In this document: positions 35,593 to 46,344 of the stretch, one piece after another
How the letters are laid out: every line of letters begins with the position of its first letter
Numbering within the stretch: position 1 is the first letter of the stretch
NCBI GenBank assembly: GCA_029945375.1
Contig: CM057058.1
Location: 2,914,001-2,978,000 of the forward strand
Length of the DNA: 64,000 bases
Direction of reading: 5' to 3'
Source: Agaricus subrufescens
Taxonomy: Eukaryota > Basidiomycota > Agaricomycetes > Agaricales > Agaricaceae
Made by a program: the position numbers and the translations under genes
Notes under the pieces: model-generated
Told to the model about the DNA's origin: nothing
Databases searched by the model: none
What the model saw: only the letters and a program-made list of their open reading frames with translations

Positions 35593-36960
35593 ATGTCCAT
35601 GGCACCCTCCTCTGCACCATCCGGAGCGTCGGCTGCCATATTGAAACCATCTGATGCGGTCCCAGATGCCGCTATTTCAGTCAAAGGTCCCCAGTTTGAC
35701 AGTCCATATAATCTGCAGGATTTCCTAGGTTCTTACCAGAGGATCGGTTTCCAAGCAACAAGTCTTGCGAAGGCTATTGATATAGTCAACCGAATGGTAT
35801 ATTTTTCCCGCAATTCGTTGGACGCATCTGACTGTCTAGTAGCGCACATGGCGGCTATCCGATGACGAGCCCACGGATAACGAACCTGATGAATTCCTAG
35901 ACGCTGAAGTTCGCAAAAACACCCGTTGCAATGTCTTCCTCGGATACACTTCTAACCTTATCTCTTCTGGCCTGCGAGAAGTAATCCTTTATCTTGTTAA
36001 ACACCGACATGTCTCTGTCCTTGTTACGACCGCAGGGGGGATTGAAGAGGACTTTATCAAGTGCCTTGGCCATACATACCTCGCAGAATTTGACCTGAAT
36101 GGTGCTGATCTGAGAAGGCGCGGAATGAATCGAATTGGCAACCTCATCGTTCCGAACAACAACTATTGTTCTTTCGAGGATTGGCTGACCCCAATTCTTG
36201 ATAGCATGCTTGTGGAGCAAAAAACAACTGGAAAGATATGGACACCAAGTTCATTCATTCATCGCCTTGGGAAGGAAATTGATAACGAAGAATCCGTTTA
36301 TTATTGGGCTTATAAAGTAAATATGATTTCCTTTTCTACTCTACCTAACTCAAGTTAAATACCAGAATGAAATACCCGTCTTCTGTCCGGCCTTAACGGA
36401 TGGCTCAATCGGTGATATGTTGTACTTCCATTCCTTCAAAAACCCTGGCTTTATTCTTGATATCGTTCAAGACATCCGGAGACTAAACGAGTTATCACGA
36501 GAATCGCGTAAAGCCGGCATGATAGTGCTGGGTGGAGGTGTCTGCAAACATCAGATCGCAAATGCCATGTTGATTGTGAGTGCTTTCGAAACTTGTGGAT
36601 CTGCCCCAAATAAAATATTTGGTAATTTAAGCGAAATGGTGCAGACTACTCTGTTTTCATAGTACGTTTTCTTCGTAAACCTCTTAGCGCTTCTGCTACA
36701 ATACCTTTACAGAATACAGGACAGGAATTCGATGGTTCCGATTCTGGTGCTCGACCAGATGAGGCTGTTTCTTGGGGTAAAATCCGCGCAGGCGCTGAAA
36801 CAGTGAAGGTAGGATATTTCGACGTTTAGTATAGACCTAAACTTACGGGCAGTAGGTATTCGCTGATGCAACGTTGGTATTTCCTATGCTCGTGGCCTCT
36901 ACTTTCGCCAAAGCAGATTGGGAGGCGAAGGCTACACAATCGAACGATGCCAAAAGATGA
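35593..36960 (+). CDS. DYS1: Deoxyhypusine synthase
   Basis: Transfers the aminobutyl group of spermidine to one Lys of eIF5A using NAD, the first step of hypusine formation. Start at 35593 ([20 protein letters not shown]). [20 protein letters not shown] and [17 protein letters not shown] are followed across an intron by [10 protein letters not shown]. The core shows [110 protein letters not shown] and WGKIRAG, whose Lys is the residue that carries the intermediate. Ends [10 protein letters not shown] at 36960. All key family blocks are present, so function is secure. Convergent with the 14-3-3 gene (140 bp). Confidence 0.95.
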
Positions 36961-37100
36961 AATCATCGTGAAGCGCGCGCCTCAACAAGTGCTATAATTA
37001 TGTCTGCCTACTCATAACAAAATTGTGCATTTAAATGTATCTCGAATGTCCAGAAATAGTGTGGGGTAGCACCACACCACACCGTGACGCATGATGACTA

Positions 37101-38118
37101 CTAGTTCCGCAACTCCGCAGCCCAAAGAATTAAATCATCCCGCAGAAGTTGAAGGATAGTCAACGAATCTCGCATACTCTGGTCCATCTGAACGCCATTT
37201 TGGCCCAAGGATTGAATGGCATCATCAAATGCGCTTTTAGCCAAGTGACATGCTCTTTCCGGACTCTTTCGTACATCTAGAGTAAGTTGAGCTTCTCGTG
37301 TTCTATCATATCATTGAAGAGCCGATTGTACTAACCATGGTAAAAGACTGAGAAGTTCAAAGCCAAGCCCAAACGAGTGGGATGCAAAGGATCGAGCATC
37401 GCTTGTGCGTGTTTGTATGCCATCTTGTAGGCATTGAGGGACTGGTCCCCATAGCGTTCGCGGTCTTTCTTGCACGCAAATTCCGCGAGGTAGCGAAAAT
37501 AGTCGCCCTTCCTGCATTTTCATGGTTCAATCTTGTCATTAACCTGCTCGATGGCTAAAATCATGAAAATTATGTCACTCACATTTTCGAATAGAAGACT
37601 GTCTCCTCGCCGGCAGTAGCAACAGGAAGTAAATGACGATCGAGCATGTTGACGATGTCTTTGCAGACATGTGTCAGCTCCTTCTCGATCTTCTCCTGTT
37701 GGCGACAAACTAGGCTCATTTCCTGTTTGAACCGGGGGGAAGGTTGGCTTTTCATCTGTTGAAGTTTCTCTAAGCTATCCAGAATGCGCCAACTATTTCG
37801 GAGTGAATTTGTCAAATTCTTGTACGCAATGGAGAGGAGGTTGCGCTCATCGATCGAAAGCTGGGCTCCATAATATCGAATGATTGATTTGATCTGCAAG
37901 ACTACGTCTACGAAGTTGGCATCAAGTGTCAGAGCGGGCTGAGTCTGACTTGAGTTACGAAACATACCTTGGTATCGCTCAGCCTCTGAGGCTAGTTCAG
38001 CGATGAGGAGGCATTCCTCTCGTGAAGGACAGAATTGAACTCGAGCCTAGAGAAATAAACCAGTAATCAGAATTACCAGCTCAAGACCACGATTCTACAA
38101 AGTTATCCTCACTGGCAT
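37101..38118 (-). CDS. 14-3-3 protein, divergent
   Basis: Phosphoserine/threonine-binding dimeric adaptor. Exon 1 is only ATGCCA (start 38118); an intron then joins to [40 protein letters not shown] replaces the near-invariant YKNVVGARRSSWR block: the Lys and second Arg of the phosphate pocket are kept but the first Arg is Leu. The other pocket residues stay in [47 protein letters not shown] and [18 protein letters not shown] complete the nine-helix fold; the stop is at 37101. Basidiomycetes usually carry highly conserved 14-3-3 genes, so this looks like a divergent extra copy rather than the main one, but other copies are outside the window. Confidence 0.9.
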
Positions 38119-38373
38119 GATTCAAGGGTCTGAACAAACTATACAGCGACCGATTCCGTCATCCATGCTTATGTATTTGCTGGGCAAGGGCACACCCCCA
38201 CCGGCCGTTTCACTGCATAGTCCATACGATGAAAACGTGGTAGCAATGGGGCTGGTCAGATGAGTCGACGGAAACGTTTATGTAGACTGGGTACAGGGTT
38301 ATCTAGAACATGCAAGCAAGCTGCCTATTGACCGCGTGAACGCATTAGGAGGCGTAATGGGTGACAGTTCACT

Positions 38374-40587
38374 TCACAGCCGATCATCACCATAGAAGAA
38401 CTTATCTAACACTGCAGCCATGGTTTCAACGGCCTTCTTGAGAAGCAGTTGCTGCGGAGAAGAAAGGCGTCAGCACAGTGCCCAGATAACAACTGCTCTC
38501 ACCCACATCTGTGTTGCTAAAGCTAATCCGTATGTGTCCGGGACTATCCTCACTAGATATCTCACCACTGAATACAGAACCTAAGAGGAAGTAATTTTCA
38601 TCAGCACTAAGGGCTGAGGACCAGTAACATCGCAACTGCTCACCAGGTGCGACCAGAATACCAGCATTCAAGAGTTCTGTGAAAAGTTGAAGTTCAAGAG
38701 CCTGATGACCAGATTTTTTGAAAGATGGATGAACTTTGAAATTGACTTGGATCTGTACCGTATCTCTAAGCAATGAAACTGAGTCCTCGTTAACTAAAGA
38801 ACCCACCCAAAGAAACATCCCAGAAGTTGGAGGTACGAAACTGATAACTGGAAACGAATTATCCGTGACTGTGAAGTTTTCCGACCAGCATTTCTGATAG
38901 GTAGTTGCCTCGCGCTTGATATAGCCATCATAGGTCTGAGAATGACTACCAGTCGATTGAGCCTTGAGGTCAAAAAATTCCGCGAAGCAGTCGATGCAAA
39001 AGTCCCTGCGTTGCTGATACTGTGCTCTCAAACCTAGTATGATTAGACTGCGAGTTCGATGACAAGTGACGAGAAACTTGCCTCTCAGCCAAAGTATGTA
39101 GCCATCGATTCCCCATTTCATCAACAAGGCCGTAACGAGCGCCTAAGCAGGTAAATACGGTATCAAAACAAGAAGGCAAATATTGTTTATCACCTGCGAG
39201 AATCCACACGGGGTCAGAACACTCGTTTCCCCTTGCCTCTCGAATCGTTCGCGGAAGAGGGGATTGCAGGTAAACCAACCCAATCGACATCCAGGTGCAA
39301 TAGTCTCAATGACAATCAGATGCATGCCAAATCTAAAGTCAATTATTTCTTGTACCTTTGAAAAGCTATCCAATCTTACAACGCGACCCTGGTAATCAAT
39401 GCTTTGCGAAGTGAGGCCTGTCATAAAAGGAAGTACCCCGGGAGAGCGTACCTAAGATAGCTTTGGACAAGAGAGGCGATGAATGCTTCATTAGAAACAT
39501 CATTGTCGCTCTCCCTAAGTCGCCTCTCCTGAGGGTAATATGGCCCTTCTTGGAGAAAATAACATGGGTCGTCTTCAACAATAATGATATCTGTGCTAAG
39601 ATGTCAAATTTGGAACTTGATGTTGTCAATGTCATATTATAGTCACGAACCATACTTTACGCAGATGTCGTATATCTGTTTCTTTCGCTCTATACTCAGA
39701 GTCTGGTAGAGGAAGCGTCTTGGCATGTACCCTGTGGCACGAACTTTTAAGACTCACCGAACCTGTCGGGTTCTGACCTATGGGTATTGTATACATTACA
39801 CGAGGCCTAAACCATGTATCAGTACTTCAGCCTCCATACGGAAGGTATGCGCGATATGTAACAAACCAACCTTGGAGCTCCCCGCTCTTTTTCGTCCCAG
39901 GTTGACAATATTTCTAAGAGAGCATCACTCCTCATACCCCCTCCGTCTGTTGCAACTGATACAAACTTCATTCCAAGAGGCCGAGCTCCTGCCATAACGG
40001 ATGGATAGGTCCAGTCACACGCAAGAATGGCATCTCCGGGGTCGCAGAGTGTCATGGCAGCTCTTACCCACCCATCTGTATTCCCACCATGAATAAGTAT
40101 AGCCCAATCTCCGTAGACTGGTTTATGAATTAGCTGTACAAATTCTCGGATGATGCCTTGAAGTTCCATTGACCCAGCGGAAATGCTATATTGAAGTAAT
40201 CTTGCGAGGTTGAGGTCACCTGGGTGTTTGGCATATCTTCGGATAATTACTTCGTCCCTACTATTCTGAGTCTTTCCAAAGAATCGTGTAATCCATGAAA
40301 AGAGAGATGGTTTCGTGGGAGTTTGAGGTACCGTCAGGAAAGCGTCCTTAGGGGATAAAGTTGCAGATATATCGTCGAAGGGGAAAAAAGTGGGATCAGG
40401 CAACCCTATTTCCAAAGACAATAAACATGTATCATCCTGAATAAGGATGATCGTTACCGCCAGCAAGAGACAGGATGTTATTACGCCCAAGAGCAATTTG
40501 TTGGTATTTTTTAAGAGGTGATACCTCCCGAGCCCGTGCTACCTTGGAAAGATGATGAGAGAGGTCGATTGCGTCTGCAGGCTTCAT
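38374..40587 (-). CDS. ARO8: PLP aminotransferase, ARO8 / 2-aminoadipate aminotransferase type
   Basis: Fold-type I aminotransferase acting on aromatic amino acids or 2-aminoadipate (tyrosine/phenylalanine catabolism or lysine synthesis). Start at 40587 (MKPADAIDLSHHLSKVARAR). Exon 1 ends NILSLAGG and joins to LPDPTFFPFDDISATLSP. Next come a loop with SWITRFFGKTQNS, LQYSISAGSMELQGIIREF, AILIHGGNTDGWVRAAMTL, YTIPIGQNPTGS and IIVEDDPYYFLQ. LDSFSK holds the PLP-binding Lys, followed across an intron by TIAPGCRLGW. The C-terminal domain has FVPPTSGMFLW, HIRISFSNT and VETMAAVLDKFFYGD, with the stop at 38374. At about 540 residues it fits ARO8. Which substrate it prefers cannot be read from sequence. 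Confidence 0.88.
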
Positions 40588-42538
40588 ATCATAGGCCGCG
40601 AAGATACGTCAATTCTTATTTGCGGCTTCAGTTTATATGTAATATTGACCTGGGAACGAATAAGGTCGGATAGTCCCAATTAGCACGCGAGGGAATAAGC
40701 GGGAACACATGTTCAGGCAGTAGGGCGGGCCTTGAGAATGAACAAGAGAGACGATAGAACAGAAGGGGGGCTGGGAATTCAGGTTCAAAACGAAGCCTAG
40801 GACAGCGCGGCGACGATAAGCCCCCAAGCCAAGTACAAGTCACTCTTCCAAAACAGTGGGCAGTAGGATGCCCGCAGATTCTATATAGATGCCGGTCTGA
40901 AGTCCAGGTCTTGCCAGTACCTTGGGAGTGGGAAAGGCGGGCCTGTATAGTGGATAGCTCTGATGACTTTCACCGAAAGCTGCGAGGTTGGATGAGAGTT
41001 GAGAACCAGCGGGGTGCATGTGATCTTGAATTTGAAGAACTTGCTTCAACACAACTTCCCAATTTAGATTCAGCGTGTCACATTGCATAGCAGATGTTGT
41101 AACTTTAAATAACGCGCAATGTGGTATGTCAAAACTCATTCATGAGGTCTGAGAGGTCAGTCCTTGATTAAGATTAGTACATATACGCTTCCTTATCAAG
41201 AAGCATTGTTTTTAAAGTCAAGAACTTTATAATTCGTTCCGATCTGCACATGTGCAGCTGTATAGACGCACGTTTAATTTAACAAGCCCAGGAAGGCAAC
41301 TTCGAGGTTACCCGCTAAGTTTCACTCCCATGAATTAAAAACACGACTCAAGATAGAAATGAGAGGCACATTCATTTTACCTGGTTCAGACAGATGTTCT
41401 CTTGAGAACCCTTGATGTCCAAATTTTAGGATGCCTAAGAGGGATGTCTAATATCCGAAAACTTGACCTAAGTGGTCATCAACAAACCATCACGCGACAA
41501 GCGGTAATGTCATCCAGATCCAGGAGATAGGGACAAATGACAGCAGAAAGGACAGAGTATATTGTGCCGGATGGCAGATGTATGATAAAACTCATGATCA
41601 CAAAAAGTTGACCAGCAACCCGACAAGTAGCTTTCCTACCACACATTAAGTCAGGCTTCGGCCGCTCGTTACGTCGCTTCTGGATCGGGTGCAGGATGGC
41701 ATCACGTCAGGAATCAGAAAACTATTCACTGATGAAGGAGTGGGGAAGTCAGTTAGGAGTCGACATGATAACAAAGGTACATACCCAAAGGGAAGTCGAT
41801 ATGCATCCAAACAAGAAGCGCGATGGATACGAACGCACGAAGGTAGCCTCAATGCTGGGAGGCATTGGATGAAAAAGCCTATCAAAGTTGAATATGAAGC
41901 AATGAGATGACAAGCCTGTTATAAGGAATGGTATTTACTGCACCAGATGGTGGGGAGAGGTCAGGTTAGAGTAGAGAATGCAACCATCGCAGACGATTTT
42001 ATATTGTTATACGATCTCTCCGCTTTCGTCATTTTTCCTAAGAAGGGTCATGGTCATGAGAATCAACCGCGATCGATGAGTGATAAACGACGCCATATCT
42101 GTGGTTTTGGATCATGCGGACATGTAGTTTCATGGTGAAGCACGCGGCGAACCGTACCAAACTGGTCCGAAAAGACAAAAGAAGCATAAATGTATATTAG
42201 GCCAAGTGGAGGATAGCACGGCATGTAATATGAGCTGTGAAGACAAGGCCTAAAACATCAATCTGTGCTCGAGCACTAATGCCTAATGCAGAATTCCCGA
42301 TCGGGCTTAGGGCCGGTCGGACGCGTGATTTGAAGTAATATTTGGTGTAAACGACCGACAACAGCGACAACCATCACCGTTTCACCAAACCGTCATCTTC
42401 TTTTGGAGGAGGCTGAGTCGTTTAGTGGTTAGTCGGAAGAGGGTGAAGCGAGGTATGTATTAGTCCCCCCGACGGAAAATCCGGCTTTTTCTTACATTTT
42501 CCGTTGATAACGCTCAGATCAGAAGTTAGGTTTTGAGT
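40588..42538. other. Gene-poor gap of 1.95 kb
   Basis: No exon chain with recognisable homology on either strand. The longest ATG-started frame is 99 codons on the minus strand (40840-41139, ends GILLPTVLEE) with no family resemblance and no clear splice partners. No terminal inverted repeats, LTRs or transposase motifs seen. The right end must hold the GIS2-like promoter and the left end the ARO8 promoter. Confidence 0.5.
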
Positions 42539-43352
42539 ATGGCGTATCAATTTTCCAGGAAAGGTTGCTTCAAGTGTGGTAATCGTATGTACTACCAGAT
42601 CAACCTTAAGTACAAAAAAAATAACGGTTCGCCTTCTAGTTGGTCACATTGCCGAGAATTGTTCCTCCGAACAGCGTTTATGCTATAATTGCCGGCAGCC
42701 TGGGCATGAATCCTCAGCTTGTCCATCCCCTCGTACTGTCGCCACGAAACAATGTTATTCATGCGGCGGGGTGGGTCATATTCAAGGTAGCGCCAAAGAT
42801 TATGTGTGCGTTATCCATCTGGTTAACTTGCTTTTTTTTTAGCCGAGTGCCCCAGCTTGAGAGTCCAGCAAGGTGGCAATCAAAAATGCTATGTAAGTTG
42901 CAAATTTTTGAGGATGTAAATCTTGATTTCGATCTGAAAATTTTTCAGAATTGTGGCCGTTTTGGCCACTTCGCACGTTCATGCACCGGTGGTGGAGGCA
43001 CTGGATTTGCATCTCGTGCTCCCCCACCCGGCCGGGCGCTCAACACGTCGACCTTGCCTCCAGTGAAGTGTTACCGATGTGGGGGACCTAATCATATGGC
43101 CAAGTAAGTGTTATTAGTGAAATTTTGAGCTTGAGCTGATGTTTTTGAAGGGATTGTCTTGCTGCACCCGGTACTACCGCCGACTCTGTGCCCACGGGTC
43201 CTTCAGCCAGTAAGCCAAAGACCTGCTACAAGTGTCAGCAAGAGGGTCATGTAAGGCACTCATCTTATATGCCCATAAAGCCATAGCGCTCACCATAATC
43301 AACGTTCTAGATTGCCCGGGATTGTTCTGAAAATGCCGAATTCGTTGGGTAG
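42539..43352 (+). CDS. GIS2: CCHC zinc-knuckle protein, GIS2/CNBP/byr3-like
   Basis: Small single-stranded nucleic-acid-binding protein tied to translation and stress granules in yeast (GIS2) and animals (CNBP). Start at 42539 (MAYQFSRKGCFKCGN). Six knuckles are assembled over short introns: CFKCGNLGHIAENC, CYNCRQPGHESSAC, CYSCGGVGHIQAEC, CYNCGRFGHFARSC, CYRCGGPNHMAKDC and CYKCQQEGHIARDC. A Gly/Ala/Pro linker (GGGGTGFASRAPPPGRA) sits between knuckles 4 and 5, as in GIS2 relatives. The last exon ends SENAEFVG at 43352. Yeast GIS2 and human CNBP have seven knuckles, so one fewer here is a modest difference. Confidence 0.9.
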
Positions 43353-43532
43353 GGTAGCGAAGTTCGTGTGTGTCGTATGCTATCTGTTGATCGTCGGCTC
43401 GTGTCTTTGTCGCATCTAATGTGATTTGTTGAAAATGCGATTCTCTCTGAACAACGTCTGACTGGGCTCATTAAGGATAAATATATACATACAACGGCGA
43501 CTTAAAAATTATTGATTTGTCTATTAAAAGCT

Positions 43533-44299
43533 ATGTTCGTCCGTCCCGTCGCTCGGATACGGCTACCGCGATGCCAGGTGTACGCGTCCAGACGCTTTCT
43601 TTTTGGCCTGTCCGGTTCTTCGTTTACGCCACCCTTTCTCTCACCAGAAACCCAGACATACCACGAGCGCAGAGTTCTTCCGTGTGTAGGTGGCCAGGCC
43701 ACACCCCTTCCCATACTCGCAACATGAAATTTTAACTCACTGCGTCTACAGGTATTCTCAAAAGCAGCTGTATGAAGTTGTATCGGATGTCACTACTTAT
43801 CCTCAATTTGTCCCATTTTGCACTGGCTCTCACATTCTCAGACCTTTAAAGCCTGAACCGGACTCGAAACACTTGTCTATGGATGCGGAGTTGACTGTGG
43901 GATTCTTGTCTTTCAAAGAGAGCTATGTGAGCAAGGTGACTTGTCTACCATATGAGTCTGTGGAGGTCAGTTTGTATATCCTCTTCTTTGACGAGACGTG
44001 ACACTTGCTTATACCCATTGAATCACGTTATTGTGCTCTAGGCGGTTGCTTCTTCAGGTACTCACCTCTTCAAAACATTAACGACTACCTGGACGTTTAA
44101 GCCCGCCTCATCTCACACGTTTACGACGATTCCCGGGGAAGAACGCGATCGCACCCTTGTGATACTAGATTTAGCCTATGCCTTCACCAACCCTTTGCAC
44201 GCCAGCGTCTCGGCTGCTTTCTTCGGCCAAGTATCAAAACTTATGATTCAGGCCTTTGAGGATCGGTGTCGGTCTGTCTACGGGACTGTTAGACGGTGA
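43533..44299 (+). CDS. COQ10: Coenzyme Q-binding protein COQ10 (START-like, mitochondrial)
   Basis: Mitochondrial inner-membrane START-domain protein that binds ubiquinone and supports respiratory electron transfer. Start at 43533 (MFVRPVARIRLPRCQVYASR); the Arg-rich, acid-free leader suits mitochondrial import. The exon ends YHERRVLP and joins across an intron of about 70 nt to YSQKQLYEVVSDVTTYPQFV, then PFCTGSHILRPL, AELTVGFLSFKESYVSKV, FKTLTTTWTFKPASS and LDLAYAFTNPLHASVSAAFF. The end, FEDRCRSVYGTVRR at 44299, matches family length. Only 181 bp after the GIS2-like stop on the same strand. Convergent with the GST-like gene. Confidence 0.93.
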
Positions 44300-44547
44300 C
44301 GGCATAGCACCAAATACTGTAGACTTTTAGAGCGATATAATCCGCGGGCTGTGGGTTTCAAATCCACGACTAGCACACATCGAACATGTTTCAAATTCCG
44401 GGATATATGGATCATATTTTTGAATGTTGGTATATATCAGTCATTTAATCCAGGTAGACGATTAAAATTAGAAGTGCAGTGTCGGAATGATAGCTTTATG
44501 CTAGGAGAGTCGAATTATCTCCCATTACCCTTTGTCGTCGATCGGCA

Positions 44548-45923
44548 TTACAGCGATGCCGAGGCAACTGGTTTAATGCTGAAACCGAGTCTAGGAAAAT
44601 GAGCATGAAGTGACCCTGCTTGTCCCCGGACTTGAATGATGACTTCCTCCTCGTTAAGCGCTACTAGCTTTCCTGAGGTCGGGTGGTTACGCGCTAACAA
44701 AATTATGTACTCAGCAAATGCTGGCGGATGAGACGAAGACCTTACCTGTATCTTCCGGTGCTACCTGGACCATATCACCCTTTTTCAATCCTAAACGGTC
44801 AGCATCTACAGTATTGAATCCAACGATGGATAATGGCTCGTGTGAGGAAGAGGCAACCAAATTGCTTGCATCTGCTCCTTGCAATTTGCGAGGGATTGCT
44901 TGACTGTTCTTTCGCTTCTCAATCAAGGTTGACAGTCGTGAGAGCCACTATGGTGTTGCTTAGTGAGAACGCGACATGTGGGTCATGGAGCAGATTCTCA
45001 CTTGTGATGTTTTTGGAGTTGTGTCAAAGAGGCTCTTTACACCAGGGAACTTGCCGACCCAGGCTAGAAGAAAGTGGACTGAAATATCGGCGAGGCCAGG
45101 CGACTCCGTATTGAATAGCCATTCGCGGCCGTCCCTGAGTTGTTCCTCCACGAGAACCTGCAACACGGCGTTGATCCTGATAGATGAGCCGCACAAGAAT
45201 GGGATCATACAAGATGCGAAGCAAATTTGCTCAGATTCTGTGAGCGCCTAGCTTGGATAGCTTTGACATCAAGTGGAACGGGCATGAACTAGATACGGTT
45301 TTTCTGAGAAAAGAGACAAGTCGAGGACTTTGCACAAAACTCACGTTGTTTCTGTCCTCGATAAAGGCAGGGGGTAACTTGTCCCATGGTAGAAGCAAGG
45401 CCCCAAGAGCAAAGGTATGGTCCAGAAAATATTTGGAAAATGCCTTGACGATGCCTGTGTCTGGGTTTCCTCCATGCTTCCCACGTGGAAATAATGTTGA
45501 ATACCCTACTGAAGGGGGAAAACGGCGCTCCAACGCGGAGACAATCAGGCTAAGTTTGGTAGTGTCAGGTCGTATTTAGAGAACGTGCTTGGCCGGTGGC
45601 ATGCCTTGAGTCACAATAGATATCATTGCCGATGGCAAGAATTGGAATTCGGCGATACCGGATGCCCAGCAGATCGGTGATTTCAGGGCGGGGCAGGATG
45701 GAGGACACCTATGAATGAAGAGGGTTTAGGTGGCGCACCATGCCAGGTCAGCGTGCAGATACTTGCATCGACTTGGGAGTGGGGAATCCCCTTGAGCAAG
45801 AGGGTGTTATCTACTCGATGGGAATAAGGCGATGCATCATAGCTGGGCGCTGCATCAGATAGGCGACAGCAGGGAGTGATGTGAGGCTCACCGGTAGAGG
45901 ATGACCGGGCTGGCTGCGGCCAT
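44548..45923 (-). CDS. Glutathione S-transferase-like protein
   Basis: GST-fold protein (thioredoxin-like N-terminus, all-helical C-terminus). Exon 1 from 45923 reads MAAASPVILYR and joins to YDASPYSHRVDNTLLLKGIP, the usual N-terminal glutathione-site region. RYRRIPILAIGNDIYCDS carries the conserved cis-Pro after RIP. Helical exons follow: ERRFPPSVGYSTLFPRGKHG, AFSKYFLDHTFALGALLLPW, VLVEEQLRDGREWLFNTESP and GLADISVHFLLAWVGKFPG. Beyond the GST domain are a VGFNTVDADRLGLKKGDMVQ segment and a last exon ending IKPVASASL at 44548, giving an extra C-terminal domain of about 90 residues not seen in simple GSTs. Substrate unknown. Divergent with the chitin synthase gene. Confidence 0.8.
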
Positions 45924-46344
45924 GTTGGTGCGCAGGAGCAATGCCTGGGATCCAGAAGTTAAGTATTAAATATCTGTGCGTGCTGCGAAGGGCGGGTGTG
46001 GGACAGGAAGGCCGGCCCGTGCCGCCATCAGCCATGGCCGCTCGGGCGTGCCGGATACTGAATGTTTCATCACACAGCCTCGCCCCGCCGTGCCGAACCC
46101 TATTCACTGCAGAAACACATTGTGCCAGGCGAGGGCCCAGGGAAGCGCCAGGCTGATGATCTCGTATGCGGTGCTGGGACGGAGATGGGTTGGACGGTTG
46201 GCAATGAATGGGCGGGGCATGCACAGCCACGTGCAGGTCATCAACGCCCCGTGTCTGCTAGACTAAAAACGACTCTCTACTTTTTCGTAACCGTAACAAC
46301 AACCTCTCTTTTCTCCTTCCCCAGCAGTCCCCCTGCCCCTCACC
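45924..46344. promoter_or_regulatory. Divergent promoter region between GST-like gene and chitin synthase
   Basis: 421 bp, GC-rich in the middle, with a CACGTG at 46228-46233 and a C/T-rich stretch (CTCTCTTTTCTCCTTCCCC) just before the chitin synthase ATG. No other gene seen. Confidence 0.45.

Noticed and set aside
40840..41139. 99-codon minus-strand frame as a gene
   Set aside because: No family resemblance, no splice partners and no supporting context; left as part of the gap description.
44351..44367. T-arm-like sequence GTGGGTTTCAAATCCAC resembling the end of a tRNA
   Set aside because: The loop and stem spacing is off by one from a true T-arm and no matching acceptor, D or anticodon arms lie upstream.
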